NCBI GenBank assembly: GCA_024645155.1
Contig: JAHEGF010000085.1
Coordinates: forward strand, 1-12,573
DNA: 12,573 nt
Direction: 5' to 3'
Source: Phyllobacteriaceae bacterium
GTDB lineage: Bacteria; Pseudomonadota; Alphaproteobacteria; Rhizobiales; Rhizobiaceae
Numbering within the stretch: position 1 is the stretch's first letter; each line of letters opens with the position of its first letter. The notes under the pieces were generated by a model. It did no database searches, was not told where the DNA came from, and worked only from the letters and a program-made list of their open reading frames with translations. This document shows, one piece after another, positions 1 through 7,002 of the stretch. The translations under genes were made by a program, and so were the position numbers.

Positions 1-1
1 T

Positions 2-715
2 GTCTTTGTTACCGCTGCGGTTGATCGCGACATTCCAGGCGGTCCAAACCGTATCCAGTTCCGCAAATGGCTTGTCGTGTCCCTTCCGATATTCCTGGTT
101 GAAAGTTTCTTTTTCCTGCTGACAAACGCCGATGTACTGATGGTCGGCCGCTTCATGACACCCAACGACGTCGCCGTTTATTTTGCGACGGTCAAGACCT
201 TGGCACTGGTTCATTTCGTCTATTTTGCGGTGAAGGCCGGCGTTGCCCAGCGTTATGCACAGTTCACACATTCCGGTAACAGCCGACGCCTTGCAATATT
301 CGCACGCGAGACTGTTACATGGACGTTCTGGCCATCTTTGATGATGGCAATCGTTGTCCTCGCACTTGGCCGCCCGATGCTTGGATTGTTCGGCCCCGGC
401 TTTGCCGACGGCTATCCGCTTCTTTTCCCGCTTATCGCCGGCATCACGGCGCGTGCAGCGGTGGGACCGGCAGAAAGTCTGCTGACAATGAGCGGATACC
501 AGAACGCCTGCGCCGGCGTTTATGCTGCAACTCTGGCGGTTAACATATCGCTCAATTTCATGCTGATACCGGTTTACGGCCTGTGGGGCGCGGCAATTGC
601 CACAGGAATTGCCATGGTTTTCGAGGCATCCAGCCTAGCGATTACCGTTTGGCGGAAGCTTGGTATCGTCATGTTCATCGCAATTCCGGCAAAAACCCTG
701 GAGCAGAACAACTGA
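2..715 (+). CDS. Polysaccharide/lipid-linked oligosaccharide flippase, C-terminal part (5' end outside window)
   Basis: This is the C-terminal 237 residues of a polytopic membrane protein of the MOP/MATE-like polysaccharide export superfamily (Wzx-type 'lipopolysaccharide biosynthesis protein'). Such proteins flip lipid-linked sugars across the inner membrane. The reading frame is open from base 2, so the gene begins outside the window. A GTG at 77 could be mistaken for a start, but coding continues upstream of it with a plausible sequence (NRIQFRKWLVVSLPIF). Several hydrophobic segments alternate with short loops, and a NADVLMVGRF stretch followed by an AVYFATVKT-like helix is typical of the second half of these flippases. 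The C-terminus is short and polar. The TGA stop shares one base with the ATG of the next gene (TGATG), so the two are probably translated together. Superfamily membership is fairly sure; the substrate is unknown. Confidence 0.75.
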   Translation, partial: VFVTAAVDRDIPGGPNRIQFRKWLVVSLPIFLVESFFFLLTNADVLMVGRFMTPNDVAVYFATVKTLALVHFVYFAVKAGVAQRYAQFTHSGNSRRLAIFARETVTWTFWPSLMMAIVVLALGRPMLGLFGPGFADGYPLLFPLIAGITARAAVGPAESLLTMSGYQNACAGVYAATLAVNISLNFMLIPVYGLWGAAIATGIAMVFEASSLAITVWRKLGIVMFIAIPAKTLEQNN

Positions 716-1989
716 TGGCGACGCCTATTCTCCAGGAAGTCAGTGGAAGCGCCGTAGCTCCGATGATCGCCGATTTGGCAGGGCTTCCCATTGATGCCGA
801 ATTTCAGGCGCGGCTGACCGAAATCAACGGCACACGCCCGGAACGCGAATTATCGGTTTACGCAGCCTCTGCCGGCTTCGAGCTGACACCGGAGCTTGAG
901 TATCTCGCCTCCCGGGCCATTGAAAACAATATATTCTATCATCCCCGCTTCCTGGCGCCTGCCATGCCTCGCCTTGAGGACCGGGAAGTGCGGCTTGCGG
1001 TCATGCGCGACAACGCGTCCGGCCGCTTGCGTTTGCTTGTACCATTTTCCGTAGAACGTTCGACAGTGCCGCTGTCCCCGGCAATCATGCGTGTGTGGTC
1101 CGGCCCGTTTGGGCCAAACGGGACGCCGCTGATCGACCATGATGATCCTGTAGGTGTACTGGATGATTTTCTGGCAATCACGTCGCGCGCTCATCTGGGG
1201 CTCCCGCCGGTAATTGTCATCCCCGACATCCAGAGCGATGGTGCGGTTGCCAACCTGATCCGCGCCGTTGCCATCAACCGCAACCTGCCCTTGACAATGG
1301 CGCAGCCGTGGCAGCGTCCCTTCCTGCAGAGCACGCAGGATGGCGAGACCTATCTGCGAAACTCGCTGAAGGCGCATCACTATCGCGGGTTTGCCCGCCA
1401 GAAGCGGCGGCTTGAGGAAACCGGCAATCTTGAATACCGCGTTGACCGAAATCCCGATGACATTCGCGCCGCATTCGAGGAGTTCTTGATGCTGGAGGCC
1501 AGCGGCTGGAAAGGCCGCTCACGAACCGCGATGGCAATTGACCGGTTTCGTGCAGCCTTTGCGCGCGAAGCTGTCAACGATCTTGCCGAGCTCGATCTTG
1601 CGCGTATGCATAGTCTTGCCCTTGATGGCCGCACCGTTGCTTCGGTGGTGGTCTTCATTCAGGCTGGAACGGCCTTTACATGGAAAACTGCCTACGCCGA
1701 GGATCTGGCGCAATACTCGCCCGGAACCCTGCTGATGATAGAAGTCACAAAACAGCACCTCGACGATCCGAACATCGTTGCAACGGATTCCTGTGCCGTT
1801 CCCGATCATCCGGTGATGAGCAGGCTTTGGACCGAGCGACGGGATATCGGCACGATAATCATCGGGCTGACGCCGGGCTCTGACCGCGCCGTCCGCCAAA
1901 CAGCGGCAGAACTGCACCTTTACAGTCAGGGCCGAAATGCCTTGCGAAAACTGCGCGATCGGGTCTTGCGCACAATCGGCCATTCCTAG
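715..1989 (+). CDS. FemAB/CelD-like GNAT-fold acyltransferase
   Basis: The protein has 424 residues and no signal peptide or membrane segment, so it is probably cytoplasmic. It resembles the double-GNAT family often annotated as 'cellulose biosynthesis protein CelD' or 'GNAT family N-acetyltransferase' (PF13480 type), found beside exopolysaccharide genes in alphaproteobacteria. The best signature is the basic helix at about residues 213-234 (YLRNSLKAHHYRGFARQKRR), matching the family pattern of a 'sl..k.r....r..rrLe..G' region. A second GNAT half follows, with hydrophobic strands near 308-325 (VASVVVFIQAGTAFTWK) and an YSPGTLLMIE segment near 334-343. The ATG at 715 is chosen over the longer open frame from 583 because it overlaps the flippase stop (TGATG), has GGAG 11 bases upstream, and begins the sequence that looks coding. 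A role in acylating a surface polysaccharide or its precursor is inferred from the flippase partner; donor and acceptor are unknown. Confidence 0.75.
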   Translation: MATPILQEVSGSAVAPMIADLAGLPIDAEFQARLTEINGTRPERELSVYAASAGFELTPELEYLASRAIENNIFYHPRFLAPAMPRLEDREVRLAVMRDNASGRLRLLVPFSVERSTVPLSPAIMRVWSGPFGPNGTPLIDHDDPVGVLDDFLAITSRAHLGLPPVIVIPDIQSDGAVANLIRAVAINRNLPLTMAQPWQRPFLQSTQDGETYLRNSLKAHHYRGFARQKRRLEETGNLEYRVDRNPDDIRAAFEEFLMLEASGWKGRSRTAMAIDRFRAAFAREAVNDLAELDLARMHSLALDGRTVASVVVFIQAGTAFTWKTAYAEDLAQYSPGTLLMIEVTKQHLDDPNIVATDSCAVPDHPVMSRLWTERRDIGTIIIGLTPGSDRAVRQTAAELHLYSQGRNALRKLRDRVLRTIGHS

Positions 1990-1995
1990 AAAAAG

Positions 1996-3639
1996 TCATC
2001 TGGCCGCCGCTTTTGTCTCCTCGCGGGCGCGGTCACGAAGGACGCGCCGGATCACTTTTCCGGTAGTCGTTAGCGGCATGGAATCGACAAATTCCACCTC
2101 ACGTGGATACTCATGCGCAGACAGGCGGGTGCGGACATGGTCGCGAATTGCATCAGCCAGCTTGTCTGACGGTTCCTGCCCCTTTTTCAAAACGATATAG
2201 GCTTTGACGATTTCCGTTCTCAAGGCATCCGGCTTGCCAACCGCTGCAGCCAAAGCCACAGCCGGATGGCTGACCAGGCAATCCTCGATCTCGCCTGGCC
2301 CGATCCGGTATCCGGCTGACGTGATGACATCGTCATCGCGGCCAAAAAAATGGAAATACCCATCGGTATCGACAATTCCCTGGTCACCGGTCATGAGCCA
2401 GTCTCCGACAAATTTCTCGCGTGTGGCTTCCGGATTGTTCCAATATTTAAGGAACATGACCGGGTCCGGACGCTTGACAGAGATCTGACCTGCGGTGCCG
2501 GATTTCACCGGCATGCCTTCCTCATCAATTACCGCCACCGTATGGCCTGGCACCGGCAGACCGATCGCTCCGGGACGGCTGACGCCCAGTTCCGAGCATG
2601 ATGAAAGAACGAGATTGCACTCGGTTTGACCATAAAACTCGTTAATCGTGATACCCAATTCGGCACGCGCCCAGTCATAGGTTTCTCTGCCCAGTGCCTC
2701 ACCGCCCGATCCGATGGTTCTTAGGTCAAGGTCAAACCGGCGGCGTATTCGGGAAATGGTTTTCAACAGGCGAAGAGCGGTCGGCGGAATGAATGTATTG
2801 CGGATTCTCATGCGCTCCATCAAAGCCAGAGCTGCTTCGGGATCAAACCCTTCAAATCGTCCCGACACTACCGGAACACCGAAATATAGACCCGGCAACA
2901 GCACGTTGAGCAGACCGCCGGCCCATGCCCAATCGGCCGGCGTCCAGAGCCGGTCACCATTCTTGGGCAGGAATTCGTGATGAACCTGTACGCCGGGCAA
3001 GTGCCCGAGCAACACACGATGGCCATGCAAAGCGCCCTTCGGAGGCCCGGTTGTACCTGACGTGAAAATCATCATTGCGGGGTCATCCGGCCCGGTGTCA
3101 GCGGAAGTAAAAAATTTGATGCCTTCGCTCACGAGACGCTCGAATGCTACCGCGTCTCCATCATCCCCATCAGTTGATACAGCCAAATCAAGTGTGTCTG
3201 GCGCCGTCTCAAGGCTTCTGATTTTTCCTAGCCCGGCGGCATTGGTAATGATGCACCGAACCCCCGCCGTTTTCAGGCGATGCTCGATTGCGTCCGGTCC
3301 GAACAGCAATGCGAGCGGCACCGCGATTGCACCAAGCTTGTAAATGGCGACATGGGCGACTGCCGTTTCAAAACACTGCGGCAGCAGCAAAGCAATTCGA
3401 TCGCCCGCAATGATCCCGCGTTTTACGAGGCTGTCTGCCAGTGCACTGGATCGTTCAGACAATTCCTTGTAGGTCAGTTTCGCCGGTTCGGCGTCGCCCC
3501 TGTAGTCGAGGAGCGCCGTCCGTTCAGGATCCCGGGCAGCCCAAACATCGCTGACAGCAACGCCGATATTGAACCGTGTCGGGATATCCCACGTAAAGTC
3601 TCTACCTAGGGCTTCGTAGGTCGAACGCCTCTCCAGCAT
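1996..3639 (-). CDS. AMP-forming acyl-CoA synthetase, ACSM (medium-chain) type
   Basis: This 547-residue adenylate-forming enzyme activates a carboxylic acid with ATP to an acyl-AMP and then transfers it to CoA. All core motifs are present. The phosphate loop is IFTSGTTGPPKG at 191-202, the A5 motif NEFYGQTEC is at 333-341, TGDQG is at 418-421 and the hinge region GRDDDVITSAGYRIGPGEIE is at 433-452. TTTGKVIRR near the C-terminus carries the catalytic Lys528. Gly337 (FYGQTE) stands where true acetyl-CoA synthetases have a Trp (WWQTE) that restricts the pocket to acetate, so a longer or bulkier acyl substrate is more likely; this is inference from known family structures. The protein is also shorter than Acs (about 650 residues). 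It lies on the same strand as nosX but 129 bases downstream with a terminator-like hairpin between, so it is probably a separate unit. It converges with the GNAT gene, leaving only 6 bases. The exact substrate is not determinable. Confidence 0.9.
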   Translation of the reverse strand: MLERRSTYEALGRDFTWDIPTRFNIGVAVSDVWAARDPERTALLDYRGDAEPAKLTYKELSERSSALADSLVKRGIIAGDRIALLLPQCFETAVAHVAIYKLGAIAVPLALLFGPDAIEHRLKTAGVRCIITNAAGLGKIRSLETAPDTLDLAVSTDGDDGDAVAFERLVSEGIKFFTSADTGPDDPAMMIFTSGTTGPPKGALHGHRVLLGHLPGVQVHHEFLPKNGDRLWTPADWAWAGGLLNVLLPGLYFGVPVVSGRFEGFDPEAALALMERMRIRNTFIPPTALRLLKTISRIRRRFDLDLRTIGSGGEALGRETYDWARAELGITINEFYGQTECNLVLSSCSELGVSRPGAIGLPVPGHTVAVIDEEGMPVKSGTAGQISVKRPDPVMFLKYWNNPEATREKFVGDWLMTGDQGIVDTDGYFHFFGRDDDVITSAGYRIGPGEIEDCLVSHPAVALAAAVGKPDALRTEIVKAYIVLKKGQEPSDKLADAIRDHVRTRLSAHEYPREVEFVDSMPLTTTGKVIRRVLRDRAREETKAAAR

Positions 3640-3656
3640 GTGCTGATCGCTCCCGC

Positions 3657-3684
3657 AAAAAAACCCGGCAATATGCTCCGGCCC
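3657..3684 (-). terminator. Possible weak rho-independent terminator after the nos operon
   Basis: On the - strand, about 85-110 bases downstream of the nosX stop, an imperfect hairpin (CCGG AGCATATTG CCGG) is followed immediately by seven T residues (3663-3657). The stem is short (four outer base pairs, plus an inner GCA/TGC pairing around TAT that needs a bulge), so it would be a weak terminator at best. Its place between nosX and the acyl-CoA synthetase gene, reading in the direction of the operon, is what makes it worth noting. Confidence 0.3.
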
Positions 3685-3744
3685 GCCTTATACGCGGAGT
3701 ATCGAACTTGAGCTACCGCAGAAATACGAAGCTGCAAATGCCCA

Positions 3745-3756
3745 GGGTCCGGACCC
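3745..3756. repeat. 12-base perfect palindrome downstream of nosX
   Basis: GGGTCCGGACCC is a perfect inverted repeat with no spacer, starting 13 bases after the nosX stop codon. As RNA it could only form a four-base stem with a four-base loop, and no T-run follows, so it is not a standard terminator. It could be a dyad-symmetric protein-binding site for the downstream acyl-CoA synthetase gene, or simply chance. No function can be assigned. Confidence 0.4.
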
Positions 3757-3768
3757 CAGTTCAGGATT

Positions 3769-4731
3769 CTAGGCTTGGAAAAAACGCCGGCCTTCGCGAT
3801 CAACGGCAATGACACGGGCTTCACCAACCTGGCGGAGTGCGTGGCGAATGGTATCGTCATCCATGACCGCAAATGCGGTTGACAGTCCGTCGGCAATTGC
3901 TGCCGATTTGTGGATGACAGAAACCCGCCGCCATTTGCTGTCAACCGAACCGCTGCGCGGATCGATAATGTGTCCGATCCGGCCGGCGGGATCCATCACC
4001 GTTCCAAGCGGCGCTGACGTGGCAACGGCATTGTCGTGAAGGTCGATTGTTTCTTCAGCCGCCTGGTTGCCAAGTTCGGCCAGACCCACTTGCCAATGCA
4101 CGCCGGGAGAGCGCTCTCCGATTGCCGAAATCTCTCCAACCGAGACCAAAACATTTTGCAACCCTTTCGACCTTAGAAGGTCGGCAATGCGGTCCGTCAC
4201 ATAGCCCTGTGCTATTCCGTTCAGTGTCATCGCCATATCGGGCCTCGCAAAAGAAACCCTTTGCGGTTCGGTAATCACGTGACGCCACCCGGTTCGTGAC
4301 AGCGCATCATGCAACGCCGGCTTGTCCGGCTTTCCGCCGTTTTCAGCATAGAGCGCCCACAGCGGTTGGACCGTCGGATCAAAGGCACCGTCAGTAGCAT
4401 CATGAACTGCCCCAGCGAGCGAAAGGAGGTGGAGAAGATCCAGTGGCGGCGTGTCGAGCAAACCGGTGCGGTTGAGCTTCATAAGCATACTGTTTTCCCG
4501 GTACAGGCTGAATATGTTTTCCAGCCTGTCAATCTCGGCGCGAGCAAGGGTAATCAACTCTTCAGCCCGGCTGCGGGACGTTCCGCTTATCGCAAGTGAT
4601 GCCGCGGCACCCAGCGCCGTCCCGGACCAGTATACTATTCCAGCAGCGCCCATTGCGGCACCCGGAGACAATAATGCAGCCGCGCTGATGGCAATAAACC
4701 TGCGGCGTGGAATTGGCTTCGAATGGCTCAT
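3769..4731 (-). CDS. nosX: NosX, Tat-exported ApbE-type FAD:protein FMN transferase
   Basis: This 320-residue periplasmic flavin transferase of the ApbE family moves FMN from FAD onto a threonine of NosR. A twin-arginine signal is visible at residues 9-22 (RRRFIAISAAALLS). ApbE landmarks follow: a DGAFDPT segment at 114-120, the NGIAQGYVTD helix start at 171-180, VSVGE at 196-200, the ATSAPLG to HIIDPRSG stretch at 237-261 with His254 and Asp257, and ADGLSTAF at 280-287, corresponding to the metal-binding ADALSTA of the family. Compared with canonical ApbE, the usual Lys of the G-x-x-K-G motif is Gln175 and the usual Gly-Gly after VxV is Gly-Glu; I recall similar changes in other NosX proteins but cannot check. 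The start codon lies inside the nosL stop (ATGA), with a GGGAGG-type ribosome binding site upstream. It is the last gene of the operon, and its target NosR is the first recognised nos gene. Confidence 0.93.
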   Translation of the reverse strand: MSHSKPIPRRRFIAISAAALLSPGAAMGAAGIVYWSGTALGAAASLAISGTSRSRAEELITLARAEIDRLENIFSLYRENSMLMKLNRTGLLDTPPLDLLHLLSLAGAVHDATDGAFDPTVQPLWALYAENGGKPDKPALHDALSRTGWRHVITEPQRVSFARPDMAMTLNGIAQGYVTDRIADLLRSKGLQNVLVSVGEISAIGERSPGVHWQVGLAELGNQAAEETIDLHDNAVATSAPLGTVMDPAGRIGHIIDPRSGSVDSKWRRVSVIHKSAAIADGLSTAFAVMDDDTIRHALRQVGEARVIAVDREGRRFFQA

Positions 4732-5267
4732 TGCAAGCTGCCCTCCCTGCTGGATACGGCGGACAGGACATCAACCGGCGAGAGTACGTACTCGTCAGGG
4801 ATATCGTCAAAGCGAACGATTTGGCCTCCATATTCGGATACAAAGGCTTCCGCTGAAACCATATCGCCAAACGGCACCGCTTCCGGAGCGCCCATTCCGC
4901 CGGTTTTTGTGCTGTTGATGACAAAATGCGCCTTGTCTGCACTGATCCAGTTGCCGGCACCCGGATCGGCCCAGCTTTTCGCCTTCGCCATGTCATTGAC
5001 ATAGATCGCCAGTACCTCGTCCGTTTCCTCGGGTAATTTGGTAAATGCCACGGCATCGCGGATCTGGCTGAACCACAATGGGCGGTCGAGATTGGCTACA
5101 TGAATCTGCGCTTTCGGACCCTCGTGTTCCAAAACGTCCATCTGGCAGTAGTGCCCCACTGCCTGAGCGTTCATCGCCACAGGTGCAGGTGGCTCTGCCG
5201 CTACTTCCGGCTGGCATCCGGTTAATAACAGCGCAACCGGCAAAACTGATAGAATTCGCACGATCAT
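4728..5267 (-). CDS. nosL: NosL, copper-chaperone lipoprotein for nitrous oxide reductase
   Basis: This 179-residue lipoprotein delivers Cu(I) for assembly of the NosZ copper centres. The signal peptide ends in the lipobox LLTGC, making Cys18 the lipidated residue, with Gln at +2. The family's Cys-x-Met copper motif is present as YCQMD (Cys41, Met43), and the conserved GGMGAPEAVPF block lies at 123-133 with Met125. A mature start rich in Ala and Pro (about 20-35) forms the usual flexible linker. Length is normal for NosL. The stop overlaps the nosX start by four bases and the start overlaps the nosY stop by four bases. An AGGAGG ribosome binding site precedes the ATG, so the chaperone may be translated efficiently despite its position late in the operon. 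In studied bacteria NosL docks onto the NosDFY complex. Confidence 0.95.
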   Translation of the reverse strand: MIVRILSVLPVALLLTGCQPEVAAEPPAPVAMNAQAVGHYCQMDVLEHEGPKAQIHVANLDRPLWFSQIRDAVAFTKLPEETDEVLAIYVNDMAKAKSWADPGAGNWISADKAHFVINSTKTGGMGAPEAVPFGDMVSAEAFVSEYGGQIVRFDDIPDEYVLSPVDVLSAVSSREGSLQ

Positions 5268-6094
5268 GGTTCGAGCCTCCTGAAAATGAGCGCCGCAGCC
5301 ACCAGCGCTGCCAGCGTCCAGCCGAAAAGACTGAGAAGCGCCAATTCGGCAGGAAACGGCAACGCGTCGGCTATCCCGGACAGGCTCGTTGTTGTTGCGC
5401 CGGAATCAAGCAGCGCCATGTTGTACAACCGGAATGCGTCGGCAGGGCTGGCTACGAGAAGATAAGGGAACACGGATTTCGCAAACAGGCCATCCGCATT
5501 GGCCACAAGCGCACCGAACAGTCCCAGGTCATAGAGCACTACGGCGATCAGCCAGATGCCGACTGCAAGCGCAGCTGCTGTGCCGGTTTGGCGCACCGAT
5601 GCACTCGCCACATAACCGATGGCAAGAAAAGCAGCACCCAGCGCGATACTCGTGATGATTAGCCGCACCAGGTCGGCCAGTCCGTCACCGCTGGCGCCGG
5701 TTACGGCATATATCGCGGCACCCGCCGCTCCGTATCCGAGAACTATCGCAAATCCCAACACACCGAGATGTCCAAGAAATTTGCCGGCAAGAAATGCGCT
5801 TCGCGATATAGGGCTAGCCAGGACCAGTTGTATGGTTCCTCGGTCGACTTCGCCGGCGATCGCATCAAACGCCAGCAACAGCGCGATCAAGGGCACAAGA
5901 TACATCGACAGCGTTGCCAGGCTGGCAACTGTAACAACAAGCGGATCGGATTTTACGGTCCCCGTCGGGGAAGTTCCGACAAGCCCGAGAACCAGGGCAA
6001 ATATCAACAGCATGAGCGCCGCAAGCACCACCCAGCGATTGCGCATTCCAATGCGGATTTCGGTCGCCGCAACGGTCAAAATGGAGCCGGTCAT
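5264..6094 (-). CDS. nosY: NosY, ABC-2 type membrane permease of the NosDFY complex
   Basis: This 276-residue inner-membrane protein forms, as a dimer, the membrane part of the NosDFY machine needed for CuZ site maturation. Six hydrophobic segments can be picked out, near residues 22-40, 55-77, 107-131, 143-166, 171-199 and 252-272. The cytoplasmic loop EVDRGTIQLVLASPISRSAF (82-101) is the classic ABC-2 permease coupling region that contacts the ATPase. The frame is open further upstream to 6235, but the ATG at 6094 is preferred: it overlaps the nosF stop as ATGA, it gives the normal family length and N-terminus (MTGSILTVAATEIRIGMRNR), and it has AAGGA at suitable spacing. The extra 47 residues of the longer frame would lie entirely over the nosF end and look non-coding. 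Confidence 0.94.
   Translation of the reverse strand: MTGSILTVAATEIRIGMRNRWVVLAALMLLIFALVLGLVGTSPTGTVKSDPLVVTVASLATLSMYLVPLIALLLAFDAIAGEVDRGTIQLVLASPISRSAFLAGKFLGHLGVLGFAIVLGYGAAGAAIYAVTGASGDGLADLVRLIITSIALGAAFLAIGYVASASVRQTGTAAALAVGIWLIAVVLYDLGLFGALVANADGLFAKSVFPYLLVASPADAFRLYNMALLDSGATTTSLSGIADALPFPAELALLSLFGWTLAALVAAALIFRRLEP
5276..5281 (-). promoter_or_regulatory. Strong ribosome binding site of nosL, inside nosY
   Basis: AGGAGG on the - strand lies eight bases before the nosL ATG and within the final codons of nosY (the RRLEP end). It fixes the nosL start and allows independent initiation in addition to coupling through the ATGA overlap. Confidence 0.7.
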
Positions 6095-7002
6095 GATTTC
6101 CGTTCCTTTTCGGCACGTGTTGAGTAATGACGATAAATTTCGTCCAGGCTTGGCTGGCTGACGTCGAAATCTGTCACAAGTGGCCCGAGCGCGCTGATTG
6201 CCGCCAACCGCGACATCTTGTCTGGAACAGGGCACAGCAGTTCGACCGACTGGCCATTTATCCGGGCTCCACCCAAACGCTCATTGACCTCTACAACGCT
6301 GTCGTGCCGTGCCCGAACCCTGATGCGCAGCGGAACCGCCGATTCCGCCTGGAGCTGCTCAAGCGAGGCGTTTGCGACCAGTTGGCCCGTTCGCAATATC
6401 GCAACCCGATCCGTCTTTGCCTCAAGTTCACTGAGGCTGTGGGAGGATAATAGGACAGCCGAACCGGCAGCAGCCACATCGTCAACCAGGGAATAAAAGT
6501 CCTGCCGCGACAGCGGATCAAGCCCGCTTGTCGGTTCGTCCAGAAGCAACAGTCGCGGCCGTCCGGCAAGAGCCTGCGCAAGCCCCAGGCGCTGGCGCAT
6601 GCCTTTCGAGTAGGTTCCGGCATACCGGTCTGCTGCGTCGGCTAGACCAACGCGCTCAAGCAATGGATCGACTTCTGTCTTCGGGACGCTCTTTAGACGC
6701 GCATAGAATGTAACGATCTCTCGGCCGGTCAGCGTCTTCGGGAACATTACGCTTTCAGGCAAATAGGAGACGGCGTTGCGGGCAACATCTGTTCCGGGAT
6801 CTTCACCGGCAATTCTGATTGATCCGCAATCCGGTTTGGTAAAGCCGAGAATCAGGCGGAACAGCGTGGTCTTGCCGGCACCATTGTGGCCAAGCAACGC
6901 CACCCGTTCACCGGCTGCAACATTCAGCGAAACGCCATCAAGCGCCCGTATGCTTTGAAATGTCTTTGAAACCTGGTCGATTTGCAGAACCGGCGCGCTC
7001 AT
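6091..7002 (-). CDS. nosF: NosF, ABC transporter ATPase of the NosDFY complex
   Basis: This 303-residue cytoplasmic ATPase powers the NosDFY complex. All nucleotide-binding motifs are intact: Walker A GHNGAGKT at 38-45, a signature helix YSKGMRQRLGLAQAL at 131-145 (SKGMRQ replacing the usual LSGGQ), Walker B LLLLDEP at 151-157 with the catalytic Glu156, the D-loop SGLDP at 159-163, and the switch His188 in SSHSLSE. A C-terminal region of about 80 residues (220-303) follows the ATPase core, as in other NosF proteins. The start overlaps the nosD stop by four bases (ATGA) and has GGGAG seven bases upstream. SKGMRQ is common in ABC-2 type ATPases and is not a defect. Confidence 0.95.
   Translation of the reverse strand: MSAPVLQIDQVSKTFQSIRALDGVSLNVAAGERVALLGHNGAGKTTLFRLILGFTKPDCGSIRIAGEDPGTDVARNAVSYLPESVMFPKTLTGREIVTFYARLKSVPKTEVDPLLERVGLADAADRYAGTYSKGMRQRLGLAQALAGRPRLLLLDEPTSGLDPLSRQDFYSLVDDVAAAGSAVLLSSHSLSELEAKTDRVAILRTGQLVANASLEQLQAESAVPLRIRVRARHDSVVEVNERLGGARINGQSVELLCPVPDKMSRLAAISALGPLVTDFDVSQPSLDEIYRHYSTRAEKERKS

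Noticed and set aside
77..79. GTG at 77 as a true start of the flippase
   Set aside because: The frame is open to the window edge with plausible coding sequence, and flippases of this family are about twice as long, so the gene begins outside the window.
583..714. Upstream start at 583 for the GNAT gene
   Set aside because: It would overlap the flippase by more than 130 bases with non-family sequence; the ATG at 715 fits the overlap and the family N-terminus better.
3606..3944. - strand open frame of 112 codons between nosX and the acyl-CoA synthetase gene
   Set aside because: It overlaps the nosX 3' end in another frame and the synthetase start, and shows no domain or codon pattern typical of the real genes here.
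5078..5662. + strand open frame of 194 codons opposite nosL/nosY
   Set aside because: It spans the junction of two well-supported genes on the other strand, and its predicted protein is Arg/Gln-rich with no family resemblance.
6095..6235. N-terminal extension of nosY to the upstream ATG at 6235
   Set aside because: The added 47 residues overlap the nosF coding end, are Arg-rich and unlike a membrane protein start; the ATG at 6094 has an ATGA overlap and gives the usual NosY length.
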